DNA of 64,000 nucleotides, taken from Marinilabiliaceae bacterium ANBcel2 (GTDB taxonomy: Bacteria > Bacteroidota > Bacteroidia > Bacteroidales > Marinilabiliaceae). The notes beneath the pieces are model-generated. The model was not told where the DNA came from. It saw only the letters and a list, made by a program, of their open reading frames with translations, and searched no databases. The translations under genes were made by a program, and so were the position numbers. This document shows, piece by piece, positions 46,398 to 54,797 of this stretch. The DNA lies in contig JARULA010000002.1 in NCBI GenBank assembly GCA_029688995.1, positions 186,001 to 250,000 of the forward strand, written 5' to 3'. How positions within the stretch are numbered: position 1 is the stretch's first letter; every line of letters starts with the position of its first letter.

Positions 46398-47386
46398 AAT
46401 GAAGGCTTTTTAAAAATATCTTTACTTACTCCAGGTTTTTTGCCAAAATAGATTGATAGATCGATAAAAGGGAATATTGCAGGTGTCGAGTTATTAAAAT
46501 CTCCAAATGAAATTATGTAGCCGGGTGCAATTGAAAAGTTATTTGTTATAAAGTAGTTTAACAGAGTTTTATGTTCTACAGGGATACCAATATTATCACT
46601 ACTGTTTATAGTTTTGAATCCTTTTATTGAGCTGCTTAAAAATAAATTTCGGTTTAATTGAATATCTGCATTCAATCTTACTGCTAAAACCCCACCCTTC
46701 GCAATTAAAGCTTCGCTTCTGCTACCCAGTATATGTTTATCTATATGTTCCAAATTATTATCTTCAAATGAAAATCCATGTGTATAGCCTGCACCTGCAC
46801 TTAAAATCATCCAGGGGGATGTTTCATTGCATGAGTAGTTATCGATGAAAGGTCGGCTAATAACCAGTTCGTTTTTTATTCCTACTATAGAGGGAACCGA
46901 TTTTGTGGTGTCGATAATAGATGTGTGATTGTTGTTTTTGGCATAATTTAATCCCGGGGTAGTAGAAAAGATCGAGTGGTTAGTGGCAATAATCCAGTTT
47001 TCTCCTGCATACAATCCTCTTTTTACTCCTATGTTTGGAATCCAATATGATAATCCAACTGTTGAACGGATTTCATATCTGTTTGATAATCCAAATCGTG
47101 ATGGTGTTGTTAAATTTATATTACCTGTATTAAGGCGGGTATTGTATGCAGTGTTATGTGACCATATATGATCATTACGCTCCCGGTTATGTGACACTCC
47201 CATTGGTTGCTCTTCATTAAACACATTAGCCTCGCCTGCCTGTTGACGTCTCTCTTCCAGATCTCTTGTTGCTCTTTCTACTTGTCTGCTACGTTGCCCA
47301 AAGGGCCATATTTGAGAGCTTGCATGATTGGGACAAAATATGTTTGATAATAGCAGAATCGATATTATCAAAATAGTGTGTCGCAT
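46394..47386 (-). CDS. Exported outer-membrane-type protein of unknown function
   Basis: A 330-residue protein with a signal peptide (cleavage near HASSQ), a charged stretch (VERATRDLEERRQQ) and then alternating-hydrophobicity segments with aromatic ends such as YEIRSTVGLSYWI, ELVISRPFI and FSIAPGYIISFGDF, suggestive of a beta-barrel. I do not recognise a family. It is convergent with the Spy-like gene, overlapping it by 4 bases, and follows the Na/Pi transporter gene by 17 bases. Confidence 0.6.
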   Translation of the reverse strand: MRHTILIISILLLSNIFCPNHASSQIWPFGQRSRQVERATRDLEERRQQAGEANVFNEEQPMGVSHNRERNDHIWSHNTAYNTRLNTGNINLTTPSRFGLSNRYEIRSTVGLSYWIPNIGVKRGLYAGENWIIATNHSIFSTTPGLNYAKNNNHTSIIDTTKSVPSIVGIKNELVISRPFIDNYSCNETSPWMILSAGAGYTHGFSFEDNNLEHIDKHILGSRSEALIAKGGVLAVRLNADIQLNRNLFLSSSIKGFKTINSSDNIGIPVEHKTLLNYFITNNFSIAPGYIISFGDFNNSTPAIFPFIDLSIYFGKKPGVSKDIFKKPSF

Positions 47387-47403
47387 TTATATTTAATTTT
47401 AAT

Positions 47404-49104
47404 CTATTTCCTGGCTGCCACCTCCTGAAGTGCTTCAGAAACATTAATTGCATAATCTGCCAGTTTTTCACATTCTGAAAAGAGATCGTTGAATAGAATC
47501 CCGGCTTCGTATGAATATATTTTTCTTGATAAATTATCAAGATGTTCTGCTTTTAGCTGATTTCTGTAATTATTGATCTGCTCTTCAATTTGAACACCTT
47601 TGGTTAAAACAACATTTGTCTCATCTTTGTCAAGATTCTCACGCATTATCTCTAATGCTTCCTCACATAGATTAAACATTAACTCCAGTTTGTCAAATGC
47701 TTCTTGATTAAAGGTAATATCTTTTTCACGCATTTTACTTACGGTACGTGCCAAATTGAAGTTGCAATCTCCTACACTTTCTAAGTCGCCAATTAGCTTA
47801 AGCATTGTTCTCATTCTCCGTCGCCCCTGCTCACTCATTTTATATTGAGATATCTGACTTAAATAGTTAGTGATTTCTACTTCGACATTATCGCTTATAC
47901 CTTCATACTTTTGAATTTTAGTTAAGGTCTTATTAAATTTTTTGTCACTCTTCTCCTTTATAAGCTTTCTGAAGAAACCAAACATTTTTGTTGTATGCTT
48001 AGCAAAAAATTGTATCTCTTTTTTAGCTTGAAGAAGTGATAATTCAGGTGTGGAAAGCATCCCTGTGGTGATAAATTTTAATCTGAACTCTTCCTCCGAA
48101 TCGGTTTCCTGTTGCGGCACAATTCGTGTTGCTATTCTTTCCAGAATAGGAGTAAACCATACGAAAAGAAGAACATTAATTAGGTTGAATGATGTATGGT
48201 ATAGTGCCAGTGCTGCTGGAATAGCTGCAGGGGATTCCGATGGTGAAACTCCATTGTATTGGGTAATGAATTGATCAATGGTTGATGTAAATGTGTTAAA
48301 AATTGAGAGCATCCATAAAAGACCAAGCATATTAAAAATAAGATGGACCCGCGCAGTTCGTTTTGCGCTAATATTTCCTACCGATGCTGCTACATTTGAT
48401 GTGATTGTTGTTCCGATATTCTCTCCTAAAACCATTGCAGCAGCCATTTCGAATGGTATCCACCCCTGGTTACACATGACAAATGTTAAGGCCATCGTGG
48501 CAGAGGAGGATTGTATTATTACTGTTAATATAGTCCCTACTGCTAAAAAAATTAATGTTGATGTGAATCCCAGTTCTGTATAGCTCTGTAAAAAACTTAA
48601 TAGTTCGGGGTTTTCATCTATTGCCGGAACAGCATCTTGTAAAAAGTCAAGTCCCATAAATAGTAATGCAAACCCTACTAAAAATTCTCCCCAGGAGCGC
48701 CTGGTTGAAATTTTTGAAAAAATTAAGGGTATTCCAATTGCTATCATGGGTAATGAGTAGTCACTAATTTGTATTTTAAAACCAAAGAGTGTAATTACCC
48801 ATCCGGTAACGGTTGTGCCAATATTGGCTCCCATGATTACCCCTATCGACTCTTTTAATGTTATTAAGCCGGCATTTACAAAACCTACAACCATTACAGT
48901 TGTTGCTGAAGATGATTGTACTACTATGGTAACAAAAAATCCTGTCAGTATCCCAAAAAAGCGGTTTGAGGTCATTGCTGACAGGATGCTTCTCATTTTT
49001 GAGCCGGCAACTTTTTGTAGTGATTCACTCATCATTTTCATTCCGAAAAGGAACATTCCAAGTGAGCCTACTACCGTAAGAAAATCAAAAAAGGAGTAAT
49101 TCAT
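47404..49104 (-). CDS. Na/Pi cotransporter family protein with PhoU-like domain
   Basis: A 566-residue NptA-type transporter: two inverted blocks each with a QSSSAT motif (VVQSSSATTVMVVGFVNAG and IIQSSSATMALTF), about eight to ten membrane helices up to residue 330, and a C-terminal helical PhoU-like domain (about 355-555). It takes up phosphate with sodium. A 333-base gene-free stretch lies upstream. Confidence 0.9.
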   Translation of the reverse strand: MNYSFFDFLTVVGSLGMFLFGMKMMSESLQKVAGSKMRSILSAMTSNRFFGILTGFFVTIVVQSSSATTVMVVGFVNAGLITLKESIGVIMGANIGTTVTGWVITLFGFKIQISDYSLPMIAIGIPLIFSKISTRRSWGEFLVGFALLFMGLDFLQDAVPAIDENPELLSFLQSYTELGFTSTLIFLAVGTILTVIIQSSSATMALTFVMCNQGWIPFEMAAAMVLGENIGTTITSNVAASVGNISAKRTARVHLIFNMLGLLWMLSIFNTFTSTIDQFITQYNGVSPSESPAAIPAALALYHTSFNLINVLLFVWFTPILERIATRIVPQQETDSEEEFRLKFITTGMLSTPELSLLQAKKEIQFFAKHTTKMFGFFRKLIKEKSDKKFNKTLTKIQKYEGISDNVEVEITNYLSQISQYKMSEQGRRRMRTMLKLIGDLESVGDCNFNLARTVSKMREKDITFNQEAFDKLELMFNLCEEALEIMRENLDKDETNVVLTKGVQIEEQINNYRNQLKAEHLDNLSRKIYSYEAGILFNDLFSECEKLADYAINVSEALQEVAARK

Positions 49105-49437
49105 TGCTCTTTTTTATATTCTGTTTATGAATGTTTTACTCTAGATGTAGAGATAAAGTTACTTAAATATTTATATCTGATTAACGGTGCAAAAATAATT
49201 TTTTTTTACAGTAATTTTTTGTTTATCATTTTATTTTATCGACAGGGATAAAATTATAACTCATTTTTAATATAAGTTGCATTAAAACAGGTTAATATAG
49301 AAAAAGAGCCAGGTTATTAAAAAAAACAAATAATTTTTAATATAGCGTTAATATTCATCACACTTTATAATCTCTCACTTACGATTTAATTTAAAGTTGT
49401 ATCTTTATTAAATGTAAAATCTAATGGTAATAGGGAT
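49105..49437. other. Divergent gene-free region between the Na/Pi transporter and the permease
   Basis: Very AT-rich, with no ORF of coding character. It must hold both promoters. On the minus strand a TTTTTGCACC stretch could be a -33 box for the transporter, and on the plus strand TATCTTTA could be a -7 box, but neither has a convincing partner. No strong hairpin was found. Confidence 0.5.
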
Positions 49438-51558
49438 ATGAAGCTAAAAAAAGAACTGGGATTATTTGATGTTTTTACTATTAGTACAGGAGCAATGTTT
49501 AGTTCCGGATTTTTTTTGCTGCCTGGCTTAGCCTCCCAATTTACTGGTCCGTCAGTCTTTCTTGCCTATCTCGTTGCCGGATTACTTATTATGCCTGCAA
49601 TGTTTAGTATTGCAGAGATATCTACAGCTCTTCCGAGATCGGGAGGGGCTTATTTTTTTCTTGATAGATCACTTGGTCCGATGATGGGGACTATAGGCGG
49701 ATTGGGAACCTATTTTGCTTTAATGTTTAAAACAGCATTTGCTATTATTGGTATAGGAGCCTATGCTGCAATATTTTTTGATGTCCCGGTACGTACTATA
49801 GCCATATCTGCCGTTATTCTTTTTACTGTTCTTAATTTAATGGGGGTTAAAAAGACTACAGGATTTCAAAACTTTTTTGTTGTGTTTTTAATTATTGTAG
49901 TTGGTACTTTTATATTGGATGGACTTTATAATATATTTTTGACTGACCGATTTGCACCTCCTGCTTCTAATGATAATTTTTCACCTTTTTTCTCAGAGGG
50001 GTTCGAAGGAGTAATTATTACTGTTGGTTTTGTTTTTGTCTCTTATTTAGGACTTACCCAAATAGCCAGTGTTGCTGAAGAGATTAAAGATCCTGAACGC
50101 AATATTCCATTAGGTATGTTACTCTCTTTAGTGGTTACCGGAACAGTATATTTTTTGGGAGTTTTTGTTATGGTTTCGGTTATAGATACTGAATCATTTG
50201 CTCAGGATCTGGCTCCTGCTGCAACTGCAGTAAAAGAGCTTTTTACCTGGTTACCTGGTGATTTAGGCGTCTATTTTATGACAGCTGCTGCAATGGCTGC
50301 TTTTGCCTCTACCGGTAATTCCGGACTGCTTACCTCATCACGATACCCTTTTGCAATGAGCCGTGATAATCTTTTCCCGCTTAGATTTTCCAGAGTTGGG
50401 GCTTCCGGAACTCCTACTCTCTCTATTCTCTTAACTTCAACTATTATTCTCTTTTTTATTTTGGTGTTATCAGAAGAGGGGATTGCAAAGCTGGCAAGTA
50501 CTTTTCAGCTGGTGATTTTTATGTTGATTAATTTTTCGGTAATTGTTTTTCGCAATAGTAAAATAGAATCGTACGATCCCGGATATAAAACACCTTTATA
50601 TCCCGGTATGCAAATTGCCGGAATAGTTGTCTCTATTGTTGTTATTGCTTATATGGGGTGGCTTGCAATTCTGTTTTGCAGTTTTATAATATTTGTGGGG
50701 TTTTTATGGTATAAATATTATGTTAGAAATAAAGTTAAAAGAGAGGGTGCTGTTTTTCATTGGTTTGCATTACTGGGAAAATATCAGCATGAAGATTTGG
50801 AGAATGAATTTATGATGATTTTAAAAGAGAAGGGTTTACGTCGAGGAGACCCTTTTGATGAGACATTGATAAGAGCCAGAGTTACACGAAGCGATAAGAA
50901 AATTGAATTTGAAGAGCTGGTTGATTTTGTTGCTGAAGGTTTTTCTATAGAGAGCCACATTAGTGCCGGGACTTTAACCAAAGAGTTAATGGCAACCTCC
51001 CCAATAGAGCCTGCTCTTGTGATTCCAGAGGTTTCTCTTTTATATGCTAAGCATGAGAAGATAGAGCATCCTTCTTTACATATTGTTATTTCTCCTCAGG
51101 GGATAAGAAAACCTGTTAGTAAAGGTGGTGTTTCATCGGAGGATTATATTAAGGTTTTCTTTTTTCTGGTTAATCCTACCGAAGAGTCGCGACAACAGCT
51201 GAGAATGCTATCGCGTTTAATTGATATTATTGAACGGGAAGATTTTGTAGAGGAAATCTTAAAGAGGGATAATACCAGAGAGCTTAAAGAGTATCTTCTT
51301 CATAATGAAAGATTTCTTACAGTCAGGTTACTCCCTGGCACTGTTCAGGCCAATATGATAGGTAGGCAGTTGAAAGATGTTCGATTCTCTTCAAAAGTGT
51401 TGGTTGCATTAATTGAACGGGATGGAAAAACGTTTACTCCTCATGGTGAAACCGAGCTTAAAGAGAGTGATGTTTTAACAATTATAGGAGAACCGGATGC
51501 TATTTCCAGAATCTTTAATAAATATATAAAATACGATTCCAATAATAAGGAGATTTAG
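49438..51558 (+). CDS. APC-family amino-acid permease fused to EIIA-like and TrkA-C domains
   Basis: A 706-residue protein. Residues about 1-430 form a 12-helix APC permease beginning GLFDVFTISTGAMFSSGFFLLPG with RSGGAYFFLDRS. Residues about 460-610 resemble a PTS EIIA type-2 domain (VFFFLVNPTEESRQQLRML) but lack a clear phospho-His motif. Residues about 620-700 are a TrkA-C/RCK-C domain (MIGRQLKDVRFSSKVLVALIER, ESDVLTIIG), which binds ligands in ion transporters. The permease is probably gated by a bound regulator. It is followed after 2 bases by an SDR gene. Confidence 0.85.
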   Translation: MKLKKELGLFDVFTISTGAMFSSGFFLLPGLASQFTGPSVFLAYLVAGLLIMPAMFSIAEISTALPRSGGAYFFLDRSLGPMMGTIGGLGTYFALMFKTAFAIIGIGAYAAIFFDVPVRTIAISAVILFTVLNLMGVKKTTGFQNFFVVFLIIVVGTFILDGLYNIFLTDRFAPPASNDNFSPFFSEGFEGVIITVGFVFVSYLGLTQIASVAEEIKDPERNIPLGMLLSLVVTGTVYFLGVFVMVSVIDTESFAQDLAPAATAVKELFTWLPGDLGVYFMTAAAMAAFASTGNSGLLTSSRYPFAMSRDNLFPLRFSRVGASGTPTLSILLTSTIILFFILVLSEEGIAKLASTFQLVIFMLINFSVIVFRNSKIESYDPGYKTPLYPGMQIAGIVVSIVVIAYMGWLAILFCSFIIFVGFLWYKYYVRNKVKREGAVFHWFALLGKYQHEDLENEFMMILKEKGLRRGDPFDETLIRARVTRSDKKIEFEELVDFVAEGFSIESHISAGTLTKELMATSPIEPALVIPEVSLLYAKHEKIEHPSLHIVISPQGIRKPVSKGGVSSEDYIKVFFFLVNPTEESRQQLRMLSRLIDIIEREDFVEEILKRDNTRELKEYLLHNERFLTVRLLPGTVQANMIGRQLKDVRFSSKVLVALIERDGKTFTPHGETELKESDVLTIIGEPDAISRIFNKYIKYDSNNKEI

Positions 51559-51560
51559 AT

Positions 51561-52376
51561 ATGGTTGCTAACTATAGGGCAAAATTTGCTGTCGTCACCG
51601 GAGCCAGTAATGGATTGGGCAGATATTTTGCTTTTGAGCTTGCTAAAAGAGGTATTAATCTTTTGTTAGTCTCTCTGCCCCATTCTGGTATTGAAAAGGT
51701 TGTTGGTGATTGTAAAAAGTTATACAGCGTTGAATGTTTTGCTTTTGAAGTTGATCTCAGAGAGAAACAAAGTGTAATTGAGCTTGCAAAATTGATAAAT
51801 CAGGATTATAAGCTTATTGCACTTATAAATAATGCCGGAATGGGAGGGACCTCTTCTTTTGTGGATTGCGATATAGAGTATATAGATAGTATTATACAAC
51901 TTAATGTTGCTGCCACATCATTGTTGACTCATCAGCTTCTTTCAAATATGATAGAGCAGGGTGAAGGATATATTTTGAATGTTTCAAGCATGGCCTCTTT
52001 TAGTCCGATGGGCTATAAAACAGTATACCCTGCATCTAAAAAGTTTATTGAGTCGTTTACTTTAGGACTAAATCAGGAGTTAAAAGGCTCCGGGGTTTCA
52101 GTTAGTGTTGTTCATCCAGGTCCTATGAAAACAAACAGGAGTATTACACTTAGGATTGAGAAGCAGGGGCGCCTTGGCAGATTGAGTTTGCAGTGTCCCG
52201 AGAAGGTGGCAAAAGATAGTATTGATATGATGTTTAAACGTAAATCCCAGATGGTATTGGGTATTCATAATAAGTTTAACCGTTTTGTTCTTCAGATAGT
52301 GCCCGGATGGATTAGGCTGCCTGTTATCACTAATGCTGTAAAGAGGGAGCTTATTTCAGAAAAAGTTAAAAAATAG
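51561..52376 (+). CDS. Short-chain dehydrogenase/reductase
   Basis: A 271-residue SDR with VVTGASNGLGRYFA for cofactor binding, NNAGMGG and the catalytic YPASK preceded by NVSSMAS. The start has a good AAGGAG upstream, unusual in this window. The substrate is unknown; the C-terminal basic part (KTNRSITLRIEKQG) resembles reductases of fatty or long-chain substrates (inference). It lies between the permease and epimerase genes. Confidence 0.85.
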   Translation: MVANYRAKFAVVTGASNGLGRYFAFELAKRGINLLLVSLPHSGIEKVVGDCKKLYSVECFAFEVDLREKQSVIELAKLINQDYKLIALINNAGMGGTSSFVDCDIEYIDSIIQLNVAATSLLTHQLLSNMIEQGEGYILNVSSMASFSPMGYKTVYPASKKFIESFTLGLNQELKGSGVSVSVVHPGPMKTNRSITLRIEKQGRLGRLSLQCPEKVAKDSIDMMFKRKSQMVLGIHNKFNRFVLQIVPGWIRLPVITNAVKRELISEKVKK

Positions 52377-52381
52377 TTTCT

Positions 52382-53362
52382 ATGAATAGTGTTCTTGTCA
52401 CCGGAGCAAACAGTTTGCTTGGTGTCAATCTTGTTTTAACCCTATTAAAAAAAGGGTATAACGTGAAAGGGGTTGTACGAAGAAGGGAGTCATTTCCAAT
52501 ATCTATTTGTGATTTAAATTTTGAGCTTTTATGTGGTGATATCTCAAATTCTGAATTTGTGCGATCATCCTTAAAAGATTGTGGCTCCATTATTCATATT
52601 GCTGCGGTAACTTCACCTTCATTATTGAGGTATAGAGATTATAAAGAGTTTAATGTTAATGTAACTCAAATGCTTATTGAGCTTGCCTGTGAAGAAGGAG
52701 TTCATTCTTTTATATATGTTAGCAGTGCTAATGCTTTTGGGTATGGTGACCTCTCTAATCCGGGTAGCGAATTGTCTTTTGTGGATGGACCTTTTAATAA
52801 ATCATTTTATGCCTTGAGTAAAATCGAGGCGCAAAATGTGGTTTTATCATACAGTGAAAAGATACGTGCTATTGTTCTTAATCCCTCTTTTATGATTGGT
52901 CCCTATGATAGCAAGCCCAGTTCAGGTACTATTGTTTTGATGGGGTATGGTAAAAAAGTGATTTTAGCTCCCCCCGGGGGTAAAAATTTTGTTAATGTTA
53001 AAGATGTGGCCCAGGGTGTAGAGCAGGCTTTGAATAAGGGCGAAAACGGAAATTGTTATCTGCTGACCGGAGAAAATCTATCATACAGAGACTTTTTCTC
53101 TTTACTTAACAGTATTTATGGGTATAACTCTTTTGTTATTACTATTCCTAAGTTTCTGCTGCTATTTATCGGCTTAATTGGAGATTTTCTAAGATTTTTT
53201 AAAATTGCTGTACCCTGGTCATATGTTAATATGAAAATTTTGACGGTAAGGAATTTTTATCACTCTGCAAAAGCAATTGATGAGCTGGGCTATAGTTATA
53301 ATAGGGTTGTTAATGGGATTAAAGAGGCTGTTGAGTGGTTTAAAAATAGTGGTAAGATATAA
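52382..53362 (+). CDS. NAD-dependent epimerase/dehydratase (extended SDR)
   Basis: A 326-residue extended SDR: VTGANSLLGVNLVLTLLKKG at the N-terminus, a YVSSANAFG segment with the catalytic YALSK, and a C-terminal substrate domain. Relatives act on nucleotide sugars, or as dihydroflavonol-reductase-like or sterol-type dehydrogenases; the substrate is not clear. It is the last gene of the operon, followed directly by a terminator. Confidence 0.83.
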   Translation: MNSVLVTGANSLLGVNLVLTLLKKGYNVKGVVRRRESFPISICDLNFELLCGDISNSEFVRSSLKDCGSIIHIAAVTSPSLLRYRDYKEFNVNVTQMLIELACEEGVHSFIYVSSANAFGYGDLSNPGSELSFVDGPFNKSFYALSKIEAQNVVLSYSEKIRAIVLNPSFMIGPYDSKPSSGTIVLMGYGKKVILAPPGGKNFVNVKDVAQGVEQALNKGENGNCYLLTGENLSYRDFFSLLNSIYGYNSFVITIPKFLLLFIGLIGDFLRFFKIAVPWSYVNMKILTVRNFYHSAKAIDELGYSYNRVVNGIKEAVEWFKNSGKI

Positions 53363-53363
53363 T

Positions 53364-53397
53364 AAAAAAAGGATGTTAATTTAACATCCTTTTTTTG
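53364..53397. terminator. Bidirectional terminator between the epimerase and tRNA genes
   Basis: A run of seven A, GGATGTT, a 5-base loop, AACATCC and a run of T. It works for both the plus-strand operon and the minus-strand tRNA. Confidence 0.85.
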
Positions 53398-53471
53398 TGG
53401 GCCCAACAGGGCTTGAACCTGTGACCCCCTGATTATGAGTCAGGTGCTCTAACCAGCTGAGCTATGGGCCC
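53398..53471 (-). tRNA. tRNA with anticodon CAU, probably tRNA-Ile2 (lysidine type)
   Basis: A 74-nt cloverleaf: 7-bp acceptor GGGCCCA/TGGGCCC, D arm GCTC/GAGC, anticodon arm CCTGA-CTCATAA-TCAGG, T arm ACAGG-TTCAAGC-CCTGT, discriminator A, and no encoded CCA. The initiator tRNA is excluded because the acceptor pairs at 1-72 and the anticodon stem lacks the three G-C pairs. C4-G69 and C5-G68 fit the TilS determinants of tRNA-Ile2, but elongator Met is not excluded. Confidence 0.9.
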
Positions 53472-53501
53472 TGCATTACATCTTTAATGCTTTAGCGATT
53501 G

Positions 53502-53531
53502 CAAAAATACAAAGAAATTGGAATTATCAAA
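53502..53531 (-). promoter_or_regulatory. Promoter of the tRNA gene
   Basis: TTTG, 18 bases, TATTTTTG on the minus strand: both boxes of the Bacteroidota housekeeping promoter are perfect, about 31 bases upstream of the tRNA. Confidence 0.65.
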
Positions 53532-53569
53532 CATTTATTTGATCTATAATTTTAAAAATAGCGAAAAAA

Positions 53570-54187
53570 ATGAGTGCTATATCTAATATTATTTTTGATT
53601 TGGGTGGGGTTGTTATTGATATTGAGGCGGAAAGAACTAAAAGTGCATTGCAGTTGCTACTGAGGCACTCTAAAGGTGATGATAATATTTTTAAAAGTGA
53701 TTACTTTTTTAAATATGAGACTGGATTAATTGGGAGCGATCAATTTTTAGATGCTCTATTAATGCATTCTCGTGATGGTGTTACCCGTGAAAATTTAATT
53801 GTTGCATGGAATAGCATGATTATTGGTATTCCTGTTGAACGCCTAAAGATTATTAAAGAGCTTTCTAATAGATTTCGTCTTTTTGTTTTAAGCAATACAA
53901 ACTCGTTGCATGTCAGTTTTTTTGAATCAATGATTCCTTGTGAGTATGATTTTAAACGGCTATTTGAGAAGGTCTATTATTCCCATTTGATTGGTAGCAG
54001 AAAGCCTGACACAGAAGCTTTTTTTGCTGTTTTGTCTGATAGCGGTCTGCAACCGCGGGAAACACTTTTTATTGATGATTTGGATGATAATATTGAATGT
54101 GCTGAAAAGATTGGTATGAAGGTGTTACATCTTAATCCACCCGGGTTTAAAGGATTTGCTAATACCCGCTACAGCAATTTACTGTAG
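53570..54187 (+). CDS. HAD-superfamily hydrolase (phosphatase-like)
   Basis: A 205-residue HAD protein with motif I NIIFDLGGVVIDIE, a helical cap, motif II LFVLSNTN, motif III Lys in GSRKPD and motif IV LFIDDLDDNIE. It resembles YihX/epoxide-hydrolase-N-type sugar phosphatases. It is a single-gene unit; the start is preceded by an A-rich stretch. Confidence 0.87.
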   Translation: MSAISNIIFDLGGVVIDIEAERTKSALQLLLRHSKGDDNIFKSDYFFKYETGLIGSDQFLDALLMHSRDGVTRENLIVAWNSMIIGIPVERLKIIKELSNRFRLFVLSNTNSLHVSFFESMIPCEYDFKRLFEKVYYSHLIGSRKPDTEAFFAVLSDSGLQPRETLFIDDLDDNIECAEKIGMKVLHLNPPGFKGFANTRYSNLL

Positions 54188-54188
54188 C
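54168..54188. other. Hairpin overlapping the stop of the HAD gene
   Basis: GCTACAG and CTGTAGC form a 7-bp stem around a 7-base loop across the stop codon. A T7 run begins 15 bases later, inside the convergent gene's end. It may slow polymerase at the convergent junction; it is not a typical terminator. Confidence 0.4.
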
Positions 54189-54200
54189 AGGCGTGACAAA

Positions 54201-54632
54201 TTATTTTTTTACGAGAATCCAAACATCGTCGGTCTCTTCTTCTGCACGATCTTTGGTAAGTTGTTGTAGTGCCAGATTCCAGACATCAAATGACATATAT
54301 GACACTTTGTGGAATTCCTGATTTGGACCGTAGTCTCTTTTGATTATTTGAGAATTAAATCCTTTTTGTGATAGCTCTTTTTGCAAAGCCTCTGCATTAG
54401 AATGCTTTAGAAAACTTCCTGCTATAAGAAAATACTTATCATCTTTTTCCTCTTCCGTTATTTTCGGTTCCGGTTCCGGTTCTGGTTCTGGTTCTGGCAA
54501 AGCTGTTGCAGTATCCTGCGTTTCAGGCTCTATAGTTACCTGTTCAGCTGTAACAGCATCCTCTTTAGTTCTGTTTTTGCATGCTGATGTTAACATTAAT
54601 GCAAAAATCATTATTAAAATATAGGCTTTCAT
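54201..54632 (-). CDS. SPOR-domain lipoprotein with Pro-Glu repeat linker
   Basis: A 143-residue lipoprotein: lipobox MLTSAC, an acidic linker with PEPEPEPEPEP, and a C-terminal SPOR domain (about 65-140) with YFLIAGSFLKHSNAEALQKELSQ. SPOR domains bind peptidoglycan lacking stem peptides, often at division sites. The Pro-Glu run is encoded by a hexamer repeat. Confidence 0.85.
   Translation of the reverse strand: MKAYILIMIFALMLTSACKNRTKEDAVTAEQVTIEPETQDTATALPEPEPEPEPEPKITEEEKDDKYFLIAGSFLKHSNAEALQKELSQKGFNSQIIKRDYGPNQEFHKVSYMSFDVWNLALQQLTKDRAEEETDDVWILVKK
54466..54495. repeat. Hexamer tandem repeat GGTTCY
   Basis: Five exact or near-exact copies (two GGTTCC, three GGTTCT) encode the Pro-Glu run of the SPOR lipoprotein. 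Copy changes would keep the frame and alter linker length. Confidence 0.8.
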
Positions 54633-54708
54633 TGAGAAATAATTTAGTTTATCTGCTTTAATATATTGTTTAAACTAAAATAAACCTTTTTTTGTTCATA
54701 ATAAACAA

Positions 54709-54748
54709 ACCGGCACCCTGTTTTTGATCAGAATGCCGGTTTTTTTTA
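54709..54748. terminator. Terminator downstream of the first acidic lipoprotein gene
   Basis: ACCGGCA and TGCCGGT form a 7-bp stem around an 18-base loop, with T8 on the plus side and TTGTTTATT on the minus side. It lies 50 bases past the minus-strand lipoprotein stop and ahead of the SPOR gene. Confidence 0.75.
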
Positions 54749-54797
54749 ATAGAACGGGTGGAAATTTTTGTTTTTTCTATATTTTAATTAGATATTA

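Noticed and set aside
53398-53471. Initiator tRNA-fMet
   Set aside because: Position 1-72 is paired and the anticodon stem lacks the three consecutive G-C pairs of initiators.
54466-54495. Short repeats considered as a CRISPR array
   Set aside because: The units are 6 bases with no spacers and lie inside a coding frame.
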